Below are positions 38,681 to 47,175 of a stretch of 64,000 nt of DNA, piece after piece. The notes beneath the pieces are model-generated. The model did no database searches. It was not told the origin of the DNA and saw only the letters and a program-made list of their open reading frames with translations. Each line of letters starts with the position of its first letter. The first letter of the stretch is position 1. The stretch lies in contig NZ_BKCF01000001.1 of assembly GCF_009014635.1 (NCBI RefSeq), forward strand, positions 744,001 through 808,000, read 5' to 3'. The translations under genes were made by a program, and so were the position numbers. The stretch comes from Patiriisocius marinistellae. Its GTDB lineage: Bacteria > Bacteroidota > Bacteroidia > Flavobacteriales > Flavobacteriaceae.

Positions 38681-39535
38681 TTAGTATTGAATTCCGCGAC
38701 CTAAATTGGGGCGAATATGTAAATTGATATCTATAGTTTGTATCTCTCCGTTCATATCTGCATCAAAAGTGCTGTAACCTGAACCACCTAGTGCAGAGCT
38801 TAAATTATTAAGGTCAATGGTTTGTACTTCGCCGTTAGGGGTTACATCTCCAGATACCATTGCAAAAACTCCGTTGAGTGCTGTTAATGAAGATGCCCCC
38901 CCAAAAACTGCAATAGGATCTTCACTAAGGTCTACAGGGGTTATTGAGGACAATGCAACAGTTGTAGCACTCAAAATTGACAAATGATTTCTGTGCCCCA
39001 CAAATATGTAGTAATCTGTTTTTGGGGATGAAAGCCCTAATGCAGATATTCCATCTACTGCCACAATATCTCCATCTCTCTGTAAAAGTGCAGAGGTAGA
39101 CTCCACAACAATAGTTCTGTCCGTTGCATCACGTAATTCTACAAGTACCCAATCAACAATAGCATCATCGCCAGTAATAGAAAAAACATTCACATCACAG
39201 ACCAAAGCATCTGCATAAGGACTAGTAGTAGGTATTTGATTGTTTTGACGTAAATTGTCATTCATCAATCCAGCTGTGTCTGGAGAAATAAATGGACCTT
39301 GCAAAAATACTTTCGGGTTGATTGTCAATTTGAGTGAAATAGGATTAATAAACCCCTCACTAACTTGTATATCCCCAGCGCTACGTTCTTGAACAAATAC
39401 TTCGCCTATAGTATAAAGCATTTGAATATTCCCTGCGGAAACAGAACCACCTCCACTATCAATGCTGGATTTAACAATTGTTTGTGCGTTTACAACTATT
39501 GAAAAAAGTAGAGCAATAATTAATGTTTTTTTCAT
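38681..39535 (-). CDS. Secreted protein with dockerin-like calcium loops
   Basis: 284 residues: signal peptide ending SIVVNAQ, an N-terminal domain (YTIGEVFVQER, SEGFINPISLKL), a beta-domain with KVFLQGPFISPDTAGLMND, and a C-terminal pair of repeats. The repeats GDVTPNGEVQTIDLNNL and DADMNGEIQTIDINLHI fit the D-x-x-x-N-G-x-x-x-x-x-D-x-N spacing of dockerin/EF-hand calcium loops. Similar proteins occur in many Bacteroidota as cell-surface proteins of unknown role. The C-terminus ends on a short GRGIQY tail and lacks a typical T9SS domain. It is the first gene of a two-gene unit with the large T9SS protein and has direct repeat site A 56-85 bp upstream of its ATG. Confidence 0.82.
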   Translation of the reverse strand: MKKTLIIALLFSIVVNAQTIVKSSIDSGGGSVSAGNIQMLYTIGEVFVQERSAGDIQVSEGFINPISLKLTINPKVFLQGPFISPDTAGLMNDNLRQNNQIPTTSPYADALVCDVNVFSITGDDAIVDWVLVELRDATDRTIVVESTSALLQRDGDIVAVDGISALGLSSPKTDYYIFVGHRNHLSILSATTVALSSITPVDLSEDPIAVFGGASSLTALNGVFAMVSGDVTPNGEVQTIDLNNLSSALGGSGYSTFDADMNGEIQTIDINLHIRPNLGRGIQY

Positions 39536-39554
39536 GATATGAGATATTTATTCA

Positions 39555-39620
39555 TAAAGTTAAAGGCGAATGATTACTTAATTTAAATTTTTTTAGTGAA
39601 CGGGAGTTTTTTTTAGTGAA
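39555..39620 (-). promoter_or_regulatory. Direct-repeat site A plus promoter, upstream of the dockerin-like gene
   Basis: On the minus strand TTCACTAAAA (39620-39611), N10, TTCACTAAAA (39600-39591), N3, TTTA (39587-39584), N21, TAACTTTA (39562-39555); 19 bp later comes the ATG. Repeats have an exact 20-bp period. The layout matches sites B-E, so I read it as a LytTR-type activator site next to the -33 element. Confidence 0.8.
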
Positions 39621-39630
39621 TAAGCGATGT

Positions 39631-40884
39631 TTATTCAGTATAGGTTATTTCTGCTCCTATTATAGCCATGTCAACAGAGGGTCCATTACTATATTTCACA
39701 TCAAAATAATAGTAGCTATTTGCATCAATAGTTATGTTTGTAGTAGTGGTATCTATAAAAACATCAGGTTGATTACGACTAGGTTGTGTTTGATATACTT
39801 CAATAGGTGTAACCGCATCTAAGAATGATTTTTCACGTAAGCTTATATAAATATTAGACCCACCTTGATTATCTCTCAAATAAAATTTAATTGAAGTTAT
39901 GGTCGCACCTGCTGAGAGTAAGAGTGGTGCTATTAACTCAGATCTTAAAAGTACGCCATCCTCATTATACGCTGCATTTAAAGATGAATTATTATTTACT
40001 ATTTGATATTCAAAAGCAGTAAAAGGAATGTGTAGTGTTTTTTCAATTGGCTCAGGCGGATTATTTAATGCAATAACTATTGCTTGATCCACATAACTTT
40101 TAACTGCGGCTTGAGTTGGGATTTTAGTGTCACTATTTTCTACTGCTATAAACCCACTTGAAAACTCTGAAATCGATGCCCCACTATTTAATTTCATTGT
40201 GCCTGTAAATTCAAATCCTAAATTTTGATTTATTTTAAGCGCATTTATATAGGTGTTGTTTGTAAATGTTCCCTTTTTTGCGATAATAAAATCGTCATTA
40301 TTATTTTCTATTTTATAATGATTGAACGAACTATTTGTACTCAATCCATTTTCTAAACGTATGGAGCTGGAGTCGTTTAAATTGTCTGTTGTAATCAAAA
40401 TACCTGCATTATCAGCGTCGTTTATATGTAATTGTTCTTGTGGATCATCTGTGCCTACTCCCACATTACCTATTTGCTTAATCGCATTATCACCGCTTTT
40501 TACAAATGCAGTATTGAGTGCTGTTATCGCATATGGAACAGCATTAAAAGCAGAAGTTCCTAAATCCACGTAACCATTACCACTATTAACTTCAACTTTA
40601 AGCATATTTGAAACACTCCAATCCACATCACTATAAGTATTAAAATTAGAACCTCCCGAACCTATGTTAAGAACTATTAACCCGTTAGCATTTGTAGTAG
40701 GTGCGTGTGTTTCAATGTATTGAATTCCAGTATTATTATTAATGGAAAAACGCACAAATACTACTTGATTTTCTATTGGGTTTCCATTAGCATCATTAAT
40801 AATAGCTTTATAATTTATAGGTGCCTGAGCAAGACCTGTTAAGATTGCCGATAAAAAAAAGAGTAGTGTGTAGATTGATTTCAA
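39631..40884 (-). CDS. Secreted protein with the shared flavobacterial N-terminal domain (paralogue 1)
   Basis: 417 residues: signal peptide ending ILTGLAQ, then the same N-terminal module found in the 46-52 kb paralogues (INYKAIINDANGNPIENQVVFVRFSI, NANGLIVLNIGSGG, GYVDLGTSAFNAVPYAITALN). A middle part resembles tail-fibre-like repeats (IGNVGVGTDDPQEQLHIND), and the C-terminus is a beta-sandwich of unknown type. Only a TTG can start the frame before the signal peptide (an in-frame stop lies eight codons upstream and no ATG intervenes), so the start is TTG at 40884. No direct-repeat site precedes it. Its stop lies just outside site A of the next gene. Confidence 0.8.
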   Translation of the reverse strand: MKSIYTLLFFLSAILTGLAQAPINYKAIINDANGNPIENQVVFVRFSINNNTGIQYIETHAPTTNANGLIVLNIGSGGSNFNTYSDVDWSVSNMLKVEVNSGNGYVDLGTSAFNAVPYAITALNTAFVKSGDNAIKQIGNVGVGTDDPQEQLHINDADNAGILITTDNLNDSSSIRLENGLSTNSSFNHYKIENNNDDFIIAKKGTFTNNTYINALKINQNLGFEFTGTMKLNSGASISEFSSGFIAVENSDTKIPTQAAVKSYVDQAIVIALNNPPEPIEKTLHIPFTAFEYQIVNNNSSLNAAYNEDGVLLRSELIAPLLLSAGATITSIKFYLRDNQGGSNIYISLREKSFLDAVTPIEVYQTQPSRNQPDVFIDTTTTNITIDANSYYYFDVKYSNGPSVDMAIIGAEITYTE

Positions 40885-41131
40885 AATGGATGATTTTAAT
40901 TGTTATACACCCATTTGTAATTATATTTTAAAAGAGGTTAACACCTAGGATTAAAAAATGTATTTTAATATTTCTTAAATGTGCAAAACATTGAAAATCT
41001 AATAATTAAATAGGATAATTTTTTTGGATGGTAAACTTTTTTTATAATTTTAAAATCCTGTTAACCTTACATATTCCTCTTTAGACTAATGGGTTTTCAC
41101 CATTAAAGCCTCAAATTATCAACCTTTATTT

Positions 41132-44100
41132 ATGAAAGTATTTTACTTATTAGTATTATCGTTCTTATTTTCTTTTAATACAGTCCAAGCCCAAGAAACA
41201 TGGCAAGAGGCTACTCATATTGCAGATTCATTATCCATGGAGTTTGAGCATAAAAAGTCTCTTAACTTCAGATTAAAGGCTCTTGAAATTGCAAATAAAA
41301 AACAGTCCGATACATTGGGTTACCTTACCGCGTTAAAAAATATTACTGAGACCGAAATGTTGTTCAATGATAGAGAAACACGTAAAAAAACTTATAAAGA
41401 ATTAGTTTTAAATGTAAAGGAACTTGAAAACTATAACCCAAAACCAGAGCAAATTTATCAAGTATATCGTAGGGTTTCTATAAGTGCTTATGATTATTTG
41501 CGAGACATGGAGGAAGCTGATAAATATGTCAAGAAATCAATAGATGCGCATCTTAATAGTGATCAAATTGATTCTATATTATTATTAAAAAACTTGCACT
41601 CTAGGGGTATGGTTTTAAGAGAAAAGGGAGACTTAAATAAAGCATTAAAAATATTTGATGAGGGAATAAAATTTTTTGAGAGTCAAAAAAAGAGAGATAG
41701 TAATACTTTAGCAACTATTTATTTTGATATGGCATATACCTACCATCCTAATTTTTTAAACATCCCAAAGAAACGATATGAATATTTAAAAAAAGCCGAA
41801 TCCGTTTTTAGAACTTTAAAAAACCCTAATCAGGATAACTATCAAACTACACTTTCACAGCTATCTGACTATGAAAGGTTTTATGGTAATTATGAAGTTT
41901 CACTGGGTTATCTAAATAAAGGATATCAACTATACCTCGATAATAAAGACTCTTCTCAAACTTTAAAATCTACTATTTTTAATTTAAGAAAAGAATTAGA
42001 TTATTATCATTATAAAATTATGTTATATGCAAAACTTGAACAAGAAAAAGAATTGCTTGAGTCTATAAAAAAAATAGAAAGTTTTGCTATAAATACAAAC
42101 CTAGATCCACTTGAATATGAATATTATGTACTATCCTATCTAAAAACTGGTAGATATTATAAAAAAACAGAAAACTATAAACAGGCAATGTTTTATTTTA
42201 ACAAAGGTTTAAAAACAGCAGATAATGCCACAGAAACAGATTATCATCCAGATTTTTATGTAGAAATAGTAGAGCTGAAACTCAACCAAAATAAAATTAA
42301 GGAAGCAAAAATATTATTAGATAATGATTCTTTGTTTATAGGGATGGTTCCTTCTGTAAAATCTCACTATTTAAAAAATAAGCTACGAGTTGCGGTTGAG
42401 TTGAGAGATTTTGATACCGCAAAAGAATATATAAATAACACGCTTTACAGTATAAGCGACAAGTCTTCTCTCATTGATATTGATAATTTAAACATTGTAG
42501 ATTATAAACCAGGACACCTGTTAATTGATATTACAATATTACGTGATTTAGCCTTTTTATTAGAAGCTAATGAAACTCCATGGGATAACGTACCTGAAAA
42601 ATTATATAAAATGGCTTTAATCCATTTTGATGCTAATTTTATTCAAGGCGAATTAAACCCAGGGGCTAAAAGATATTTAGATATGATTACTAATGGGTAC
42701 TTAAAATATCAAGAAAATGATGATCAAGAATCACTCTTATACTTTCTTGAAAAATACGAAAGTATAACGTCCCGATATTTATACTCTAAATTTAACCAAA
42801 GCCGTTATGTAAAACAAGATGAGCAAACAAATAAACTTTTAGAGCAAGAAAAACAGCTTCGGTCAAATATTACTTATTTAAAAAGAAAACAAGCAAGAAA
42901 CGATACAGATGAAGTTGCGCAGCAACTTTTTGAACTTCAATCTTCACTTGATGAAGTTGAAATAACATTATCAAGTCAAAATAAACAAATAGAAAGTGTT
43001 TTAGAGAAACAATTCTTATTCAAAAACCTTGATACAGAAAATAAAAACTATGTAAAATTTATAGAAGCAAAAAATAATTTATATAGATTTTTAATTGATG
43101 ATACAGGTATTCATTTTAAAAAATTAGGTAATTATGATGAGATTGCTAAGGATGTAATTCAATTTATTACATCAATTAAAAATCCTTCAAATAAAGAAGG
43201 TTACTCTAGTAAAATAGAAAATAAGCTTTTTGTAGATTTATTAGCAGATATCCCGTTTAAAGAGAAGACCTATATTGTTCCAGATAAGGTGCTTAATTAT
43301 TTGCCTTTTGAGTTACTTCAAAAAAACAACGTGAGCTTAATTGAAACCAACACTATTTCATACGCAATAGGCCTATCATATTTGCAAAGCGAAACTTCAA
43401 GTAAAAGAACAACAAATAACGTTGCATTATTTGCTCCTTCATATTCAAGATTTGTTCCTACTGAAACACAATTAGTAGTGCGTGGAGAGGCATATGATTT
43501 AAGTGGTGCAAAAGCGGAGGTTGCCGAAATTTCAAAAATTATTCCGTCAACAGTTTACATAGATGATGCAGCATCAAAAAAAGCATTTCAAAATTTAAGC
43601 AATAATGTTTCTGTTATTCATTTGAGTATGCATTCATTTCTTAATGATAAAGATCCAGAGTTGAGTAGTCTTGTTTTCTCTGATAACGAAGTTGAAAATG
43701 AACTTTATATTTCAGAATTATACGGGTTAAATCTTAATGCAAATCTTGCAGTTTTGAGTGCGTGTAATACTGGCGTTGGTGGTTATGATAACGGTGATGG
43801 TGTAGTCTCTATGTCACGAGCTTTTAAATATGCGGGTGTACCTGCAACGGTAAGTAGTTTGTGGAGTGCGCCAGATCTTTCTACAAAAAAAATAATGGTC
43901 TCATTTTATGAGCATTTAAAAAACGGCGCATCAAAATCAAAAGCGTTACAATTAGCAAAATTAGACTACTTAAAAAATACAAATGAACGAGAGTTAAAAC
44001 ATCCTTATTATTGGGCAGGCTTTGTTTTACATGGAGATGACAGTCCCATACTATTAGAAAACGAATTTTATAAAACGTTATGGTTCTGGGTAGTTATCGC

Positions 44101-44161
44101 TATATTATTATTAATTATTGTTTTAATATTGAGAAAAAGGACTAAAAATCAATTGAGCTGA
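41132..44161 (+). CDS. TPR-CHAT protein: secreted or membrane-anchored caspase-like protease
   Basis: 1009 residues: a signal peptide ending NTVQAQ, TPR-like helical repeats over about 25-500, a coiled-coil segment near 565-640 (QTNKLLEQEKQLRSNITYLK), a CHAT domain over about 690-980, and one TM helix near 983-1003 followed by a basic tail. The CHAT catalytic dyad is intact: His834 in LSMHSFLND and Cys878 in LSACNTGVGGYDNGDGV. The remaining CHAT signatures (GVPATVSSLWSAPD, HPYYWAGFVLHGD) are present. The topology puts the protease outside the cytoplasm with a C-terminal anchor. It converges on a TPR membrane protein and an ECF sigma gene, overlapping the former by 13 bp at the 3' ends. Confidence 0.92.
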   Translation: MKVFYLLVLSFLFSFNTVQAQETWQEATHIADSLSMEFEHKKSLNFRLKALEIANKKQSDTLGYLTALKNITETEMLFNDRETRKKTYKELVLNVKELENYNPKPEQIYQVYRRVSISAYDYLRDMEEADKYVKKSIDAHLNSDQIDSILLLKNLHSRGMVLREKGDLNKALKIFDEGIKFFESQKKRDSNTLATIYFDMAYTYHPNFLNIPKKRYEYLKKAESVFRTLKNPNQDNYQTTLSQLSDYERFYGNYEVSLGYLNKGYQLYLDNKDSSQTLKSTIFNLRKELDYYHYKIMLYAKLEQEKELLESIKKIESFAINTNLDPLEYEYYVLSYLKTGRYYKKTENYKQAMFYFNKGLKTADNATETDYHPDFYVEIVELKLNQNKIKEAKILLDNDSLFIGMVPSVKSHYLKNKLRVAVELRDFDTAKEYINNTLYSISDKSSLIDIDNLNIVDYKPGHLLIDITILRDLAFLLEANETPWDNVPEKLYKMALIHFDANFIQGELNPGAKRYLDMITNGYLKYQENDDQESLLYFLEKYESITSRYLYSKFNQSRYVKQDEQTNKLLEQEKQLRSNITYLKRKQARNDTDEVAQQLFELQSSLDEVEITLSSQNKQIESVLEKQFLFKNLDTENKNYVKFIEAKNNLYRFLIDDTGIHFKKLGNYDEIAKDVIQFITSIKNPSNKEGYSSKIENKLFVDLLADIPFKEKTYIVPDKVLNYLPFELLQKNNVSLIETNTISYAIGLSYLQSETSSKRTTNNVALFAPSYSRFVPTETQLVVRGEAYDLSGAKAEVAEISKIIPSTVYIDDAASKKAFQNLSNNVSVIHLSMHSFLNDKDPELSSLVFSDNEVENELYISELYGLNLNANLAVLSACNTGVGGYDNGDGVVSMSRAFKYAGVPATVSSLWSAPDLSTKKIMVSFYEHLKNGASKSKALQLAKLDYLKNTNERELKHPYYWAGFVLHGDDSPILLENEFYKTLWFWVVIAILLLIIVLILRKRTKNQLS

Positions 44162-44853
44162 TTTTCCAAAGAGGTTCTTTTATCTTTTTTATACATAGCA
44201 TCCACGGTTTTCAATTTTTTTAAACTTTGTAAGGCACTTTTTTTATCTTCACTCTTTAAATGAGCTAATGCACTGTACCAATGTGTCTGTGGTAGATAAC
44301 GTGTATTTGTATCCTCAATAGATTTTAATATAATGAGTGCTTTATCTGTTGCACCAGTATTTAAATGGCTCATAGCAAGATAAAATTTGATGTCTGGATT
44401 GTCTTGTAGCTCAAGCATTTTTTGAAATTCAGAAATTGCCTTCTCATAATTGCCATTCTCATACTCCATAAACGCTAAATTTCCAGGTATATCACGCACA
44501 ACAGGTTGAAGCGTATTAGGGTAGGGTTCAAAATTTGAAGCATATAAACTTTGAGCATTGTTTGAGTTTTGAAACACATAAAAACTTCCTATACCAATTA
44601 ACACAGCAATCGTCGCCGCAATTTGCCAGATTTTAAAAGGATTTTTTTTAGGAGTACGTTCATTTTCAATTGCTTGTAAACGTTTTTTTAACTTGTCTTT
44701 TTCTGAAATTTTAATGCTTGAAGCAATTAATTTATATTCATCAACAGCTGCTTTAAAAGTGGCATCTACTTTCATTTTATGTGCTACTTCTTCCATTTCT
44801 ATTTTGGAAAGTTTTTGAGCAACGTAGTGTTGTATTAGTTGTTCTTGTTCCAT
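44149..44853 (-). CDS. Single-pass membrane TPR protein, candidate anti-sigma factor
   Basis: 234 residues: a cytoplasmic N-terminal helical part (1-70), one TM helix near 76-94 (WQIAATIAVLIGIGSFYVF), then a periplasmic part with TPR-like repeats (GNLAFMEYENGNYEKAISEFQKML, KFYLAMSHLNTGATDKALIILK, HWYSALAHLKSEDKKSALQSLK). No canonical ZAS (HxxxCxxC) motif is present. The gene begins 1 bp after the ECF sigma stop, the normal place for a cognate anti-sigma factor. N-in/C-out topology with a cytoplasmic helical domain fits such a role. It ends overlapping the CHAT gene. Confidence 0.78.
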   Translation of the reverse strand: MEQEQLIQHYVAQKLSKIEMEEVAHKMKVDATFKAAVDEYKLIASSIKISEKDKLKKRLQAIENERTPKKNPFKIWQIAATIAVLIGIGSFYVFQNSNNAQSLYASNFEPYPNTLQPVVRDIPGNLAFMEYENGNYEKAISEFQKMLELQDNPDIKFYLAMSHLNTGATDKALIILKSIEDTNTRYLPQTHWYSALAHLKSEDKKSALQSLKKLKTVDAMYKKDKRTSLENQLN

Positions 44854-44854
44854 G

Positions 44855-45391
44855 TTACTTAGGGGAGTTTATAAGTTGTCTCAAACCTTTTAGACAGCGA
44901 GATTTATGGCTCTTTACTGTGTTTTCATCTTTATAATGTGTAAGTGCTACAATTTCTTTAATAGTGAGATTTCGGTAATAATACATTTTAAGTATATCTT
45001 GACAACTGGGCGACATATTTTTAAAATTAATTGCTAATTGTTTTTGTTGCTCGCTAGGTGAATTGTCTACTTCAATCTCAAAATCGGCAACTTTTTCGGG
45101 TGCATCTTTTAAAATTACTTTTTTCCGTTTTTTTAGGATGTTATACATTTTATATTTTCCTATTGCAAACAAGTATGTCCTCAACGTGCCATTTTCTATA
45201 ACTAATTGTTTACTAACAAAATTTTGATAGAGTGCAATGGTAGCATCTTGGTACACATCTAGTACTGTGTCCTTATCTAAATTAAATTTAAGCGCATAAT
45301 TAAAAAATGCTTCTTGGTTGTCTTTGTAAACTTCTTCAAAAGCGGTTGGATCTTCATCCCTCAATCTTTGTTGTAACGAAGTGTTTGTCAT
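44855..45391 (-). CDS. ECF-type RNA polymerase sigma factor
   Basis: 178 residues. The sigma-2 region lies at about 12-90 (DPTAFEEVYKDNQEAFFNYAL, VLDVYQDATIALYQNF, LRTYLFAIGKYKMYNIL) and sigma-4 at about 120-172 (MSPSCQDILKMYYYRNLTIKEIVAL, DENTVKSHKSRCLKGLRQLI). It is an ordinary ECF architecture without extra domains. It is followed after 1 bp by a membrane TPR protein and, convergently, by a TPR-CHAT protease. I infer a signalling unit in which the protease or the membrane protein controls the sigma factor. Confidence 0.93.
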   Translation of the reverse strand: MTNTSLQQRLRDEDPTAFEEVYKDNQEAFFNYALKFNLDKDTVLDVYQDATIALYQNFVSKQLVIENGTLRTYLFAIGKYKMYNILKKRKKVILKDAPEKVADFEIEVDNSPSEQQKQLAINFKNMSPSCQDILKMYYYRNLTIKEIVALTHYKDENTVKSHKSRCLKGLRQLINSPK

Positions 45392-45869
45392 TAGTCTATT
45401 GCTTATTTAAAAGATTAACAAGGTAGACAAATTTATTTTTTTTGTTTAGATAGCCGTATAATTTTCAAAATGAAAATTATACGGTCTTTTAAAACTTCAG
45501 ATAATAATATAATAAATTTAATGGTGAAGCACCTCAATATTCAATGAGCTATAGCGGTTTGAAGTGTTTAAAATTTTGGCGAAAGCCGAAATATAATACA
45601 TTCAACTAATTAAATTTCTATAAAATTTTTTGATAATTTTTAAATGGTGTTAGAAAGCAGCATAATTATTTTTCAATTTTATAAATAAAGGTATTATCCT
45701 CACCTTAATTTGTCCACTTCAAAAATGCAAACCTACTGTCGCTATTTTTGTCCAGTTTTCAAAAAAATAATCACGATATATAGATTTATATCCTCATAAA
45801 GATCTAGTATTTATTGATAACTTAGAAGAGTTGTATTTGTTGAAATATAAGGAGACATTAAACATTGTT
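45392..45869. other. Intergenic region without recognisable gene, probably decayed
   Basis: About 480 bp between the sigma gene and the pseudogene. It contains only short ORFs and no clear RNA gene. The part around 45700-45860 has codon-like stretches, but none matches a family I recognise. A hairpin-like ATTTTCAAAATGAAAAT palindrome lies at 45463-45479 (ATAATTTTCAAAATGAAAAT region), about 75 bp upstream of the sigma gene start. Confidence 0.5.
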
Positions 45870-46243
45870 GCTAAATTTGACGATTTATCCACTCTAACAA
45901 TCACGGTTAAGGTATTTAAATTTGTAAACTCATCATCACTATGTATCTGCACATTTTAAAATGATCAGCAATGTCCCCATTAATGGTTGAGAAACTACTG
46001 CTATCTACGATAACTTCTCTAAATATTTATAACTAAAATACCACATGCATCTGTAACCGGGTCATGAGTTTCTTGGTATAAATTTGTAGTTCTATTTTCT
46101 AAAATTTGGAATATATCGATGTTATGGCTAACTAGTGTATTGCTGTCACTATCTTCGATTACAGCTTTATAGTTGACACCATTTTCGTAATAATTATTCT
46201 GGAAATGAGCAGAAAGGAAATAAAAAAGATATAAACCCTTCAT
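45870..46243 (-). pseudogene. Decayed copy of the shared N-terminal domain (paralogue 2)
   Basis: The minus strand encodes 74 residues (ENGVNYKAVIEDSDSNTLVS ... DACGILVINI) clearly homologous to the N-terminal module of the following gene, with single-base losses (IDIFQILENRTTNLYQETHD where the intact copy has IQFQILENGTTNVYQETHD). After the stop, the DNA still aligns with the intact paralogue: DSSSFSTINGDIADHFKMC corresponds to GSGSFSTVNWSFANHFLNV, and similarity fades near 45870. The signal peptide is degenerate. It is a broken duplicate, with the C-terminal domain lost. Confidence 0.85.
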
Positions 46244-46271
46244 ATTATATAATACTTAAATTAAGAGTTTT

Positions 46272-47108
46272 TTATCTAATTCGTTCTATCTCTAAAAAGA
46301 AATTTTGCATTGATACTGCTGAAGACTTTGATGCATAGATTTCAATATAATCACCAGGGACAAGATACTCTATAGAGGAAATATCCCTAGATATTCTTGA
46401 AGTTCCAGCTTGAGATGATACCGTTCTGGAAAAAAACAGATCAATCTTGACGCTACTTCCGTTTTTATATATGGCTAAGTTTAAAACATATTCTATTGAA
46501 TTACCAAAAACTTGCCCTGTAGCATCTGCTGAAATTGAATAATACCCAGCCTCAGTCACGTTAAATCTGCTTAATTGAGGGTTATTTGAAAAAGAGGGGT
46601 TTGGTTCATAGTTTTCTGTAATATCAAAAATTTCATTATTGAAAGTAACTTTTGAAAAATTTGTACCAATAAATATATTTGATGCATTTGCTTTAGCAAG
46701 TGGAAATTGTGATACAGGTGATGCTATAACAGTTTCCGCAACCTTTGCATAGGGTACACTTTTAAATTCTGTAGTTCCTAAATCCACAAAACCATCACCA
46801 CTATCTACCTGGACATTTAAAAAATGGTTAGCAAAACTCCAATTAACGGTTGAGAAACTACCGCTACCAACGGTGCCTTCTCCAATATTTACAGCTACAA
46901 TACCATTTGCATCAGTAACCGTGTCATGAGTTTCTTGGTAAACATTTGTGGTTCCATTTTCTAAAATTTGGAACTGGATAATGATGTCTTGGCTAACTAG
47001 TGTATTGCCGTCAGTATTTTTAATTAGTGCTTTATAATTAATGCCATTTTGTGCAAAGCAAATTAAACTAATTAACACTGCGGAAATTGTAATTAAAATT
47101 GTCTTCAT
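46272..47108 (-). CDS. Secreted protein: shared N-terminal domain + C1q-like C-terminal domain (paralogue 3)
   Basis: 278 residues: signal peptide ending ISLICFAQ, shared module over about 20-118 (NGINYKALIKNTDGNTLVSQ, IQFQILENGTTNVYQETHD, DANGIVAVNIGEGTVGSGSF, FVDLGTTEFKSVPYAK), and a C-terminal beta-sandwich over about 130-278. The latter has C1q/TNF-like features: RFNVTEAGYYSISADATG, LNLAIYKNGSS, SSIEYLVPGDYIEIYASKS and the final strand FFLEIERIR. C1q-like domains trimerise and bind proteins or sugars at surfaces. It follows the Calx-beta paralogue by 67 bp and is probably co-transcribed from site B. Confidence 0.82.
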   Translation of the reverse strand: MKTILITISAVLISLICFAQNGINYKALIKNTDGNTLVSQDIIIQFQILENGTTNVYQETHDTVTDANGIVAVNIGEGTVGSGSFSTVNWSFANHFLNVQVDSGDGFVDLGTTEFKSVPYAKVAETVIASPVSQFPLAKANASNIFIGTNFSKVTFNNEIFDITENYEPNPSFSNNPQLSRFNVTEAGYYSISADATGQVFGNSIEYVLNLAIYKNGSSVKIDLFFSRTVSSQAGTSRISRDISSIEYLVPGDYIEIYASKSSAVSMQNFFLEIERIR

Positions 47109-47175
47109 TATAATAATTATTTAATGGGTTTAGCTATCTTCATTTTTTTATATTTCAGAAAAGAATAAAATTAAA

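Noticed and set aside
45700-45870. Possible insertion-sequence remnant
   Set aside because: No inverted repeats, target duplication or transposase motif visible.
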